From assembly GCF_905171765.1 (NCBI RefSeq), contig NC_053392.1, positions 507,142,556 through 507,206,555 on the forward strand: a DNA stretch of 64,000 bases, given 5' to 3'. This document shows positions 36,113 through 47,338 of the stretch, piece after piece. The notes under the pieces were generated by a model, which had not been told where the DNA came from, did no database searches, and was given only the letters and a program-made list of their open reading frames with translations. The stretch is from Bufo bufo. Taxonomy: Eukaryota > Chordata > Amphibia > Anura > Bufonidae. The position numbers and the translations under genes were made by a program. Position 1 is the stretch's first letter. Every line of letters begins with the position of its first letter.

Positions 36113-36786
36113 AGTAGAAAACACAGGAATTCGGTAAGTAATGGAACATTCCTGTCTAACGACTGGGGACATTCCGATGCTTTCCGTAAAATTTTCTGTT
36201 GCTTCTATTTTGAATCCTCTTTAGACACTCTGAAAGAATTGGAAACTATCTTTAGGCAAGATAGAATGAAAAAAAAATGGTGTCTGTCTTTAGGGAAGAT
36301 AGACTGTAAATAGACTCCTGGCCAGGTCACACAGATAAATTCTTTAGGGAAGTATTTAACAGATATATCTTTTAGGGAAGGATTTACCAAATATCTCCTT
36401 TAAGGGAAGGATTTACCAGAGAAATTCTTTTGGGAAGAATTCATATAGAGTCTGCACCTTGATTTCTCTTGTCACCCACTGTCTATTGCTTCTTTTCTGT
36501 CGCTTTCTTATGCTTTCTGTTATGTTATGATGTTATGAAGCCTTAAGTAATTTTTATGCTGAAGGTAAGCAGCAATTGATACTGTGACGCATGTACTAAC
36601 TTTATTGTGTGTGTCCTGGATGACCTTCTAACCCAGCAACTGGTGAACGCAAGTAACTATTTTAAGGGATCATACTAACAGACAGTTGAGGAGGAAGTTG
36701 TGCATAGACATAAGTCCTTCACGGTTCAGTTCAGCCAGTCCTGGGGAGAGTTTTGCTCTGCCTCCATCTCAATTAAGTTTTAAGAA

Positions 36787-37470
36787 ATGGGTGCAAAGCA
36801 AGGAAAGGTCTCTCCACCCCCTCCGAATGTAGGAGAAACATGAAGGGATTATGTAGCCCGGGTCTGTGGGACTGATTATTATTTAGTTACTCCCTGGGTG
36901 GATAATATGGCAGGATGGACAGAGGGGATGAAGAGTATAAATTTGTTCCCTCGGGAAGGGGCTAATGACACCTTCCATATGGACATGGTAAAAGGGTTAT
37001 GTTTGGGTGACACTGAAGCTTACCCATATTATGGTCCAGACCCCCAGTGGGATATGCAGTATATGCAGTCGGTAGGGGAAAATTGGCTTACTTATGCACC
37101 ATATTGGTATGATAGATCAAATAAGACGGTTCACTGACAGAAGGCAGAGAACCAGGAGAGATATAAAAAGAAAGATGAGTTAGAAAAAGAATTGACAAGG
37201 GGTTCACTCCAGAAGCCCCCTCCTCCCTATTTAGGAAATATCCCAGAGATATATCCGTCCCTTTCAAAAGATGACTTAAATTTACTGGCTGCATATACTG
37301 TTACTAACATCCAACCACCTACAGCTCCCCAGCTCCTGCAGCCACCTCCGCATTTGCCACAACCTATGCCTGATCAAAGTGGTCAGGATCCAGCGGCTGG
37401 TGCTGTTGGTGCTGGGGATGTCATAGCTCCCATGCGCCTTAGATCACAAAAAATATTTTCCCAAACCTGA
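36787..37470 (+). pseudogene. ERV gag remnant
   Basis: Gag forms the virion core. The frame starts with Met-Gly, the N-myristoylation context of a matrix protein, and contains a Trp/Tyr-rich matrix-like part and a PPPPY late-domain-like motif at about 37216-37230, with a Pro-rich spacer after it. In-frame stops occur at about 36840 and 37135. Capsid and nucleocapsid are not recognisable, so a deletion between gag and pol is likely. Confidence 0.75.
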
Positions 37471-37486
37471 ACATATACCTCATCAT

Positions 37487-38040
37487 GTGGACAGTGACCT
37501 TGAGGAACAGTTCACTTTTATGACTGTAGGGGTCACCTTGTTAAAAGAACCTATTGAAGTAGATGATATTAATAAGATTGTTATTATACCTATAGCCCCT
37601 GTGGTTCCAGACGTACCATCTCTGCTATCAGCTATTCCTGTCCGTGCAGAGTTTTTCTCTGTTATTGATTTAATGGAATGCATTTTTTTCTGTCCCAGTT
37701 GACAAGGAGACACGGCCACTTTTTGCTTTTACATTACTTGGTGTAGAATGCCTCAGGGTTATGTAGACTCCCCAGTAGTCTACTCCATTGTCCTCCAAGT
37801 TACACTGCGCCCTTGGACTGCCCCTCATGGTTCTGTCCTTCTACAATATGTGGATGATCTCCTCATATGCAGTTCTACTCGGGAGGCCTGCCAGGCAGAC
37901 TGTGTTAGTTTACTACTGTAGTTATGTGAAAACGGTCACAAACTTTCAAGGAAGAAATGACAATGGTGTATGGAAAGTGTTGAGTATTTGGGCTTTGTTC
38001 TCAGTAAAGGTGAGAGGAAAATCAGCCATGACAGAATTAC
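37487..38040 (+). pseudogene. ERV pol remnant (reverse transcriptase)
   Basis: Broken RT sequence. FFSVIDL at about 37645-37670 is the first catalytic-Asp block, MPQGYVDSP follows at about 37747-37775, and LLQYVDDLLICSS at about 37837-37875 is the YVDD active site, then EYLGFVLSKGERKIS. Stops at 37699 and near 37915 and frameshifts separate the blocks. Protease, RNase H and integrase are absent. Confidence 0.88.
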
Positions 38041-38138
38041 CCTTTCAACAATGTTTCCTTCATTTTGCGTAAAAAAGGAGAAGCCTTAAACCCAAAGAAT
38101 ACCATCCCCACTGTCAAACATGGTGGTGGGAACCTAAT

Positions 38139-38807
38139 TGTAACGGTCACGTACACACACTCACAGGGGGGAGGATAGTGACCACTGCACTCCACCCTCA
38201 CCCCTGGCCCTGCCTACTTGCCTCACGAGTCCTGATGACAGGGGACAACTGGACGGCAGTCCCTAACAGACAAGACAAATAACGGATAGTGAACGGACCG
38301 GGTCAAAACCAAGAGGACAACGCAGTACAGAGGGATAAGCAAAGAAAGGTCAGGAGAAGCCGGGGTCATAAATACCAGGAGAGTCAAGAAGTACCAAAGG
38401 AGTCCACAAAGAATAGTCAGGTGGAAGCCGAGGTCAATATACCAGGAAGGATGCGCAGTACAGGAGGAGCAGGCAAAGGATCGTCAAGGAACAGGATCAG
38501 GTAAGTACACAGGTATCCAACAACTGCCAGGAACCTAAATTAACAGGCAACCTGTGGCCAGCAGGCTGCCTGTATTTATAGTGGAGAGTGAGGGTCATGT
38601 GACGTGGCCAGCGTCACATGACCGACAGACCGACCAGTCGAGCACCGAGTGATCAGCTCGGCGCTCAAGGCAGACCTAGGAGCAGGGAGCCTCCCAGCTA
38701 GCAAAGTCGCCCTGGGAACGAGGTCAAACACAGATCCTCGCTCCCGAAGCTAAGCAGCAGGTCCGCGGCTGATGGGAGACCGAGTGTGCCATCGGCACCC
38801 CGTTACA
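38139..38807 (+). mobile_element. Solo LTR (TSD CTAAT)
   Basis: A 669-bp sequence starting TGTAACGGTCACG and ending CCCCGTTACA, flanked by CTAAT at 38134-38138 and 38808-38812, in the middle of the Tc1 transposase. The ends resemble the TGTCACGG/CCGTGACA ends of the element at 32899. No internal region remains, so it formed by LTR-LTR recombination. Confidence 0.88.
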
Positions 38808-40586
38808 CTAATGCTTTGGGGATGTTTTTCAGCCAATGGACCAGGGAACCTAATCACAGTAAATGGCACCATGAAAAAAGAGCAATACATGATGATTCTC
38901 AACGACAACATCAGGCAGTCTACAGAGAAACTTGGCCTTGCGCACCAGTGGACATTTCAGCATGACAATGACCCAAAACACACAGCAAAAGTGGTGAAGA
39001 AATGGTTAGCAGACAACAACATTAACATTTTGAAGTGGCTCAGCCAGAGTCCAGACTTGAATCCAATTGATAATCTGTGGAGGGAGCTAAAGATCAGGGT
39101 GATGGCAAGAATACCCTCCAACCTGAAAGATTTGGAGCTCATTGCTAAAGATGAATGGGCAAAAATACCTGTGGAGACATGCAAAAAGCTGGTCTGCAAT
39201 TATAGGAAGCATTTGATTGCTGTAATAGCCAATAAAGGCTTTTCTATTGATTATTGAGAAGGGTATGAATGATTTTGGACTGGACACTTTTTGCTCATAT
39301 GTAAATATCCTCCTTCCTCCCAACATGGGAGTCTGGGCAAACAAGTGATCCCACATTCGGATATTCCGAGGAGCTCTTTTCAGCGCCATTCCTTGATTTG
39401 GCTCTCTCGCCAAGCACGCTTGAAGAGGGACAGATCTTGTGCCCTGATTCCCAAACTCTTGAGCATCCACAGTCACAAGAAGCTGACGGTGGCGAACGGC
39501 AATTACTGTTTAATGAGGTGGATGATGATGAGACACAGTTGCCAATAAGTCAACAGCAATTACTGTCTCAAGAGGTTTATGAAGAGGATGAGACACAGTT
39601 GTCAATCACTGAGGTTGTGGTCAGGTCAACAAGTCAGGAGGATGAGCAGAGTGAGGAAGTTGAAGAGGGGGTGTTGGACGATGAAGTCACTGACCCAACT
39701 TGGGAAGGTGGAAAGCCGAGCGAGGACAGCAGTACAGAGGGGAAGGGATCTGCAGCACCGCAACAGGCTGGAGGAGGCAGTGGGGTGGTAAAAGGCAGAT
39801 GGCAGGGCCACACCAAACAGGCCCGCAACTGTTCCACGGAGCAACCCCTTGCTGAAATCTCCCTTGCGAAGTGGTAGGTGTTCCGCAGTCTGGTGCTTTT
39901 TTGAGGAAAGTGTGGACGACAAAAGAATAGTAGTTTGCAACCTGTGCCGTACCAAAATGAGCCAGGGCGTGAACACTAGCAACCTCACCACCACCAGCGT
40001 GATCCTCCACATGGCATCCAAGCACCGAAATAAGTGGTCCGAATACCTGGGTCCACAATCTGTGTCTGCGGGTCACACCGATGCTTCCTCTTCCCCTGGG
40101 TTACGTGCTGGCCAATCCCCTGTCGAAGGCGCAGGCCCGGATGCCTCCCATCCTGCACCTGGACCTTCGCAAGCACCATCAGCGACCACATCCACCCACC
40201 CACAGGCTATAGCACTAAATGTGTGACTTCCAAATTACTGGCCCTGGAAATGTTGCCATTTAGGCTTGTGGACACTGAGGCCTTCCACAGCCTGATGTCG
40301 GCTGCCATCCCGCGTTACGAAGTCCCCAGCTGTCACTATTTTTTAAGGTGTGCCAACATGTGTCCCGTAACATCACACGTGTCCTGACCAACACAGTTAC
40401 TGGGAAGGTCCACTTAACCACGGACACATGGACAAGTGCATTCAGCCAGGGATGCTACATTTCCCTGATGCCACACTGGATGAACGTTGTGGAGGACGGG
40501 AGCGAGTCGTACCCTGGGATGGCACAGGTGCTACCGACGCCAAGGATTGGGGGCCCTACTTCCATCAGGGTTTCAGCCAGCACCTA

Positions 40587-42172
40587 CAGTGAGGAACAGA
40601 AGTATTTGAACACCCTGCAATTTTGGAAGTTCTCCCACTTAGAAATCATGGAGGAGTCTGAATCTCACATTGTAGGTGCATTCCCACTCTGAGAGATAGA
40701 ATAAAAATAAAAAAAATCATCAAATCACATTGTATAATTTTTAAAGAATGTATTTGTCTTGCACTGCTGAACATAAGTATTTGAACATCTGAGAAAATCA
40801 GTGTTAATATTTGGTACAGAAGCCTTTGTTTGCAATTACAAACGTTTCCTGTAGTTCATGACCAGGTTTGCACACACTGCAACAGGGATTTTGGCCCACT
40901 CCTCCACAGAGATCTCCTCTAAATCTGTCAGGTTTCTGGGCTGTCGCTGAGCAACACAGAGTTTCAGCTCCCTCGAAAGATGTTCTATTGGATTTAGTTC
41001 TGGAGACTGCCTAGGCCACTCCAGAACCTTGATATGCTTCTTACAGACCCACTCCTTGGTTATCCTGGCTGTGTGCTTCAGGTCATTGTCATGTTGGAAG
41101 ACCCAGCCACGACCCATCTTCAATGCTCTGACGGGAAGGAGTTTGTTGCTCAAAATCTCACAATAAATGGCCCCATTTATCCTCCCCTTAATACAGTGCA
41201 GTCGCCCTGTCCCCTTCGCAGAAAAGCACCCCCAAAGCATGATATTACCACCCCCATGCTTCACAGTAGGGATGCTGTTCTTGGGATGCAACTCATCCTT
41301 CTTTTTCCTCCAAACACGACAAGTTAAGTTTAGACCAAAAAGTTCTACTTTGGTCTCATCTGACCATAGGACTTTCTCCCATGCCTCCTCTGGATCATCC
41401 AGATGGTCATTGGCAAACTTCAGACGGGCCTGGATATGTGATGACTTGAGAAGGGGAACCTTCCGTGCAATGCATTATTTGAAACCATGACGGCGTAGTG
41501 TTCTACCGACAGTGACCTTTGAAACTGTGGTCCCAGCTCTCTTCATGTCATTGACCAGCTCCTCTCTTGTAGTTCTGGGCTGATTCCTCACCTTTCTTAT
41601 TATCAGTGATACCCCATGAGGTGAGATCTTGCACGGAGCCTCAGTCCGAGGAAGACTGACAGTCGTCATTAGCCTCTTCCATTTTCTAACAATTGCTCCA
41701 ACAGTTGATCTGTTTTAACCAAACTGCTTGGCAATTGCCCCATGGCCTTTTCCAGCCTTGTGGAGGTCCACAATTTTGTCTCTGGTGTCTTTTGACAGCT
41801 CTTTGGTCTTGCCCACGGTAGTAGTTGACATATGACTGACTGTGGGGTGGACAGGTGTCTTTAAAAAGCTCAGACAAGTGCTACTAAGTTAGATTAATGA
41901 GTGGAGTAGAGGTGGACTTTTTAAAGGCACAGTAACAGGTCTTTGAGAGCCAGAATTCTTGTTGTTTCGCAGGTGTTCAAATACTTATGTTCAGCAGTGC
42001 AAGACAAATTCTTAAAAAAAAATCATAAAATGTGATTTCCTGATTTATTTATTTTTATTCTGTCTCTCAGAGTGGGAATGCACCTACAATGTGAATTTCA
42101 GACCCCTCCATGATTTCTAAGTGGGAGAACTTGCAAAATTGCAGGGTGTTCAAATACATCTGTTCCTCACTG
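40587..42172 (-). mobile_element. Tc1-like transposon (TSD TA)
   Basis: A 1586-bp element with ends CAGTGAGGAACAGAAGTATT and AATACATCTGTTCCTCACTG, flanked by TA (40585-40586 and 42173-42174). It lies in the transposase of hAT element 2 and separates its DTW block from the rest. Inverted repeats of about 200 bp are visible. Confidence 0.93.
40836..41831 (-). pseudogene. Tc1 transposase, two nonsense codons
   Basis: The frame from ATG at 41831 runs about 332 codons to 40836: an N-terminal [18 protein letters not shown] block, then [14 protein letters not shown] (first Asp), [26 protein letters not shown] (second Asp) and [16 protein letters not shown] (Glu). In-frame TAA codons follow FG (about 41717) and HGFK (41475-41477). 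The frame is otherwise continuous. Typical full length for the family. Confidence 0.9.
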
Positions 42173-43804
42173 TACCGTACGTTAGTGGCTTCAACCCCCA
42201 CTTCTCCTCCTCTGCCTCCTCCTCTTCCACCTCCGAATTATTCGTGTGCAGCACCAGTAAGCCATCAGTCAGTAGCTGGAAGCAGTGTAGCACTGCAGTG
42301 GGGAAGCGGCAACAGTCCATGTTGAAGCTGATATGCTTAGGGGACAAACAGCACACAGCTGCAGAGCTGTGGCAGGGGATAAGAGACCAGACTGAGCTGT
42401 GGCTCTCGCCACTCAACCTACAACCAGGCATGGTTGGGTCTGATAATGGCCATAACTTGGTGGCAGCTTTGGAGCTCGGCAAGCTCACACACATCCCATG
42501 CCTAGCCCACGTCTTAAACTTAGTGGTTCAGCGATTTCTCAAAACCTACCCCAATTTGCCTGAGCTACTGGTGAAGGTGCGCCGCGTGTGTGCATATTTC
42601 TGCAAGTCATCGACAGCTTCAGCCGGTCTGTAAATTGTCAGCTCATCGGCTGTTGTGTGACGTGAGCACGTGCTGGAACTCGACGTTCCACATGTTGGCC
42701 AGGCTTTGTAAGCAGCAGAGGGCAGTAGTGGAATACCAGCTGCAACATGGTCGTTGCCTTTCCAGTCAGCTTCTGCTACTCACAAGTGAGGAGTGGGCAT
42801 AGATGTCTGACCTCTGTGAGGTTTTAAGAAACTTTGAGGAATCAACACAGATGGTGAGCGGCGATAACGATATTATCAGCGTAACCATCCCACTTCTGTG
42901 TCTACTCAAACACTCGCTGCTCTCAATTAAGGATGACGCTTTGCATGTGGAAGAGGTGGAAATGGGAGAAGACATTACACAGGGTGATAGCCAGACCACC
43001 CTCAGTTCGTCTTCTCAGCGCAAATTGGACGATGAAGAGGTGGGGAAGGAACAGGAAATGGTTGCCTCTGCTACAGAGGGTAGTACCCATGGAAGTTTAA
43101 TTCCATCTGTTCTGCGTGGATCAGCAGAAGAGGAGGAAGAGTATGAGGATATTGAGAGTCATCCTCTTGATGACGACAACGAAGTCTTGCCTGTTGGTAC
43201 TCTGGCACACATGGCTGACTTCATGTTAGGTTGCCTTTACAGTGATCCGCGCGTTATACGCATTTTAGACAACACGGATCACTGGTTGTTCACCCTTCTT
43301 AACCCCCGCTACAAAGAGAACTTCTTATCTCTCATTCCTCTGGTGGAGAGGATGAGCATGACTGTGCAATACCAGAAGGTCCTTCTGACAAAGCTGGCAG
43401 CAGAGTCCGTTGTTCCTTGGGCAACCGAGGAGGGGAGACAAGGGGAACACACAGCAGTTCCAACAGAGGCAGGGCAATACTCTCCGAAGCCTGGGACAGT
43501 TTCATGACACCCCGCCAGCACCCTCACCCTGATGCCCTTTCTACTGTCACAAAGAGGGAAAAATTTTGGAAGATGGTGAAGGAGTACATAGCAGACCGTG
43601 TCAGCTTCCTCAATGATCCATCAGTGCCTTACAACTACTGGGTGTCCAAGCTGGACACGTGGCACGAACTGGCGCTCTATGCCTTGGAGGTTCCACCACA
43701 AAAAAGGGTATATGGTTGAATCTTCCTTTTCTCATCCTCCTCCTCCTCTTTCATCATATCAACATGCTTATTCTTCGCATATAATGCCCTCGCATATGTT
43801 TTAA

Positions 43805-44060
43805 AGGGTCAGCTGACCTGCAGGCCCTCGCATATAATGTTTTACATGGTCAGCTCACCAGCAGGCCCTCACCTACAATCTTTTACAGGGTCAGCTCACC
43901 TGCAGGCCCTCGCATATAATATTTTAGAGGGTCAGCTCACCAGAAGGGCCTCACCTGCAATCATTTCAAGGTCAGCTCACCTGCAGGCACTCACCTACAA
44001 TATTTTACAGGGTCAGCTTACCTGCAGGCCCTCACATATAATGTTTTACAGGGTGAGCTC
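43805..44060 (+). repeat. About 47-bp tandem repeats, 3' region of hAT 2
   Basis: Five to six units containing GGGTCAGCTCACCTGCAGGC and CTCGCATATAATGTTTTACA with small variations, between the transposase end and the right terminus of hAT 2. Confidence 0.85.
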
Positions 44061-44670
44061 ACCAGCAAGCCATCAATGGTGTATGATGCCCTCCTTTATG
44101 TGTAATAAAGGGTGTTTTGGAGTGCCGATTCCTTGTAATTTTTTAGGCTTTGTGAGTGTAGGAGTCCCACTACCTGAACAATTGTACCACAATATGAATG
44201 AGGCCCTCCTTTATGTGATATAGAGGTTGTATCAGAGTACCTCTTCCTTGTAATTTTTGGCAGCACTTACACTTTGTATACAAGTAAATATACAGGAAAA
44301 AATGTTTCCTAACAATTTTTCCTCTAAAATCTATTTTATCTTCGTTTTTGGGCGTATTATTGTCAGTCTGTAAAAGTGGCGTACTACTCGGACAACATCG
44401 TTCCCAGCAGCGACCTGGGAGTCCAAGATGCATCCAGACATCCTCCCCATGCTGTTCCCGAACCATTTCGGTGGTGTTTCCATCAATTTCTAACCTTTTC
44501 CTATGAACCAGACACCCTCCCCTCTTCAGAGAAGGGGGTGCCTGGTTTAATGCTCGGGTTCTCTCATTGACTTACATTGTGCTCGGGTGCTCGGTAGAGC
44601 ACCCGAGCATCCCGAGGTGTTTGGCCCGAGCACCTAAGCACTTTAGTGCTCGATCAACACTACTAATGAG

Positions 44671-45090
44671 CGCTCATTTATTGGGCAATACAATTCTTTT
44701 AACAGGTTTAAAAATTGTTTGCCGGTGGCAGATCATGGTGTCTAATCATCATCTGCTGCAGGAAAACAACTGGACAGCATAAGGACGAGTGATGGTAAAA
44801 CAATCGTTTCTCCCAATGCTGTGGAGGAAATCACTGTGGAGGAGCAGCGGTCTCCTCCACTAGAGAGCAAGTGATTGCCGGGAAGGAACGCTTCCTTCCT
44901 GCCACTCTCTGGCAGAAACGGGCTGTCTGATACACTAATACAGCCTTTAGATGATGATTTTGGTAGGATCAGTCAACCATTAAATGTGTATAGTGTTGCC
45001 AGAGCAAATGTCAGGGAAAAGATGGGTCAGGAATGTTGGAATTCAAGGGTGATAACAGATGTCTGGAATATTGTTGGTTGAACAAGCTAC
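44671..45090. other. Unassigned DNA between two hAT elements
   Basis: No supported gene. It probably continues the MITE-like target sequence interrupted by hAT element 2, because the flank left of 21485 joins here after removal of one CTAATGAG. Confidence 0.4.
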
Positions 45091-45439
45091 CAAAGGAGTA
45101 GGGATGAGCAAACCCGAACTGTAAAGTTTGAATTCGTACCGAACCTTAAGATTTTTTGACCCCAGACCCGCACCCGAACATTTCAGTAAAAGTTCCGGTT
45201 CGAGTTCGGTGTTCGGCGATTTAATGGCGCTTTTTGAAAGGCTGCACTCATGTGCCCTTAGAAGCCATCACAGCCATGCCTACTAATGGCATGGCTGTGA
45301 TTGACCAGTGCAGCATGTGACCCAGCCTCTATATAAGCTGGAGTCACGTAGAGCCGCACGTCACTCAGCTCTTACTAGTGTAGGGATAGGATGCTGCTGC
45401 TGTGAGGGAAAGAATAGGAAAGAATCTGATATCAGAACT

Positions 45440-46018
45440 TGTTGTTGTTAACTCTGCGATCTACAGCGTATTATTTTTTTGTGGGTGCAATGCAACATTT
45501 TTTTACCCTGCCCTGTGCCCAGTGACACAGAAAAATAAGTTTTATCCGTCTGTTAGTTAGGTGGGCGTCGGCGGCCATTTTGTGCAAGTTCAGTGCACCA
45601 TCACTGCATATGTGCCAGGGACAATAATTTAATCCTGTTCTTTTAGCTCAGTGGGCAACATATACCCATTTAAGTGCACCTGCACTGCATATGTGCCAGG
45701 GGAAGGGAAAATACTATAGGTAATTCGTCTGTGAGTTCATGGACCCAGGGGGTGACATATTCAAATTTTTTTCTGTAAAGTACCCCTGTGCTACATATGT
45801 GAGTGTAATCAATTCAGTAAATCCATCTGTTAGATTCTGGGGGGACAAATAATTATTATTTTGTTGCTAAAAAGTACATTTGCCCTGTACTGCATTTGTG
45901 ATAGTGAAAGAAAATCTGTTAAAGCCATCTTTTTCACTGTGGGTGAAAAAATCTTCTTTTTTCTTCCATAAAGTACCTTTGCGGCCTGAGCTGCATTTCT
46001 GACAGTCCAATAAAACCA
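45440..46018 (+). repeat. Degenerate tandem repeats, 5' region of hAT 3
   Basis: Diverged repeats of about 90-100 bp with CTGCATATGTGCCAGGG, CCATCTGTTAG-type and GTACATTTGC motifs. They resume at 54825-55095 beyond the TTAA-type insertion. Confidence 0.75.
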
Positions 46019-47338
46019 TTAACCGCTTCACGTCCGCCCATAGACTATAAACGTCCTATGGGTGGACGTCTATTTCTGACAGCACGTTTTAGAATGTCCT
46101 GTCAGAAATAGCAGCTGCACGCTAATCGTGCAGCTGCTGATCGGGTTGCCCGCTGTCAGTGACAGCAGGGCAACCCTAAGACAAGGCAGGGACAGTTCCC
46201 AGGTGTCCCTGCCTTCACGATCGCTGCAGACACAGCGCTCACCGAGCGCTGTGTCTGCAGAGAAGGAAGCGCTGTGCGCTTCCTGTTCCGGCCCGGCGGT
46301 CATGTGACCGCCGTGACCGGAGTGTGCATGAGCTGTGTGAGGTCTCTCAGAGACCTCGATCAGCCCTGCTGTGAGGCTGTACAGCGCTGGATTGCTGCTG
46401 TACAGCCTCTCTAGGGGTGCATTTGTCCTGTAACTGGGGCTACTATGTCAGCCCCAGTTACAGGAGAAATCAACTGTGAAAAAAAAAAAGAAAAAGTGAA
46501 GCAAATGTCCCCCAGAGGTCTTGTATGATCTTATGGGGAATGAAAAGTGTAAAAAAAAAATAAAAAAAATAAAGGGTTGAAAAAATAAAATAAAATAAAG
46601 TTTCACATGTAAAAAAAAAAAAGTTCCCAAGTAAGGAATAAAAAAAAAAAATTTTAAATATAAAAAATAAAATAAAATAGACATATTAGGTATCGCCGCG
46701 TAGCTCTCAGAACATGGACACATTAAAACATAATTTTTTTGTTTCAAAAAAGCTATTATTGTGTAAAACTTTAATAAATGAGAAAAAGTATACATATTAG
46801 GTATCGCCACGTCCGTAACAATCTGCTCTATAAAAATGTCACTTGACTGAACCCCTCAGGTGAACGCTGTAAAAATAAATAAATAGAAACTGTGCTAAAA
46901 CAACCAATTTTTTGGTCACCTTGCCCCATAAAGTGTTATAATGAATGATCAAAAAATCATATGTACCAAAAAATAGTACTAATAAAACTGGCACCTTATC
47001 CCCTAGTTTCCAAAATGGGGTCACTTCTTGGGAGTTTCTACTGTAAGGGTGCATCAGGGGGCTTCAAATGGGACATGGCATCTAAAAACCATGTGGAGTT
47101 CCTTTTCTTCTGCGCCCTGCTGTGTGCCCATACAGCAGTTTATGACCACATGTGCGGTGTTTCTGTAAACCGCAGAATCTGGGTAATAAATATTGAGTTT
47201 TGTTTGGCTGTTAACCATCGATGTGTTAAAGAAAAAAATTGATTAAAATGGAAAATCTGCCAAAAAAGTGAAATTTTAAAATTTGATCTCCATTTTCCTT
47301 TAATTCTTGTGGAACGCCTAAAGGGTTAACAAAGTTTG

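Larger units (their letters stand above)
32824..38047 (+). mobile_element. Endogenous retrovirus, class I (gamma-like), 3'-deleted
   Basis: It begins TGAAGGGTTAAATAG and ends CCTTTCA, with ACAAT duplicated at 32819-32823 and 38048-38052 inside the Tc1 transposase. The 5' LTR (about 369 bp without its nested insertion) is followed by a primer-binding site like the proline tRNA type, a broken gag with a Met-Gly start and a PPPPY motif, and an RT fragment with YVDD. Env and nearly all of the 3' LTR are missing. It hosts the LTR element at 32899-35794. Confidence 0.8.
32492..39257 (+). pseudogene. Tc1 transposase, split
   Basis: Visible pieces: 32492-32823 with TVENLRGRGRKPKVTP and [11 protein letters not shown] (helix-turn-helix end) and the first-Asp region, read in a shifted frame; 38053-38138 with [12 protein letters not shown]; and 38808-39257 with [24 protein letters not shown] (second Asp) and [16 protein letters not shown], where the third catalytic position is in the expected place but reads Asp (PID) not Glu. 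The N-terminal DNA-binding half-domain is deleted. Two insertions and several frame breaks make it inactive. Confidence 0.9.
32295..39302 (+). mobile_element. Tc1-like element, with nested ERV and LTR elements
   Basis: The left end CAGTGCTGCCCATAATGATT follows TA (32293-32294). The right end is lost: after ACTTTTTGCTCATATGTAAAT the sequence returns to hAT transposase at about 39303. The transposase is split by an endogenous retrovirus (32824-38047) and a solo LTR (38139-38807). Without them the remnant is about 1.1 kb. Confidence 0.88.
32159..43719 (+). pseudogene. hAT transposase 2, fragmented
   Basis: Plus-strand pieces of a BED-hAT transposase, homologous to the minus-strand one at 23759. 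Piece A, 32159-32292, is the Gly/Arg-rich N-terminus; a clear ATG is missing. Piece B, 39303-40586, has an acidic region, the BED finger (VVCNLCRT...HMASKH, about 39930-40030) and the first catalytic block TTDTWTS (about 40418-40440). Piece C, 42173-43719, has LICLGDK, GSDNGHNL and PCLAHVLNL (about 42330-42520) and the region before the dimerisation domain, which is lost after ALYALEV. Tc1 elements separate the pieces. Frameshifts near 39870, 40225 and 42630, plus small stops, make it inactive. Confidence 0.88.
21485..44662 (+). mobile_element. hAT element 2, expanded by nested insertions (TSD CTAATGAG)
   Basis: The left end TATTGTTGATCGAGCATGC and the right end, in complement TAGTGTTGATCGAGCACT, are inverted repeats with identical 8-bp duplications CTAATGAG at 21477-21484 and 44663-44670. 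Between them, on the plus strand, lie the fragments of a hAT transposase (32159-43719) and a 5' tandem array (30230-32030). The span is 23 kb because it absorbed a second hAT (21701-30141), a Tc1 with further insertions (32295-39302) and another Tc1 (40587-42172). Without these it would be about 6 kb. Confidence 0.88.

Noticed and set aside
36898..37470. Intact gag gene
   Set aside because: In-frame stops at about 36840 and 37135 and a lost capsid region.
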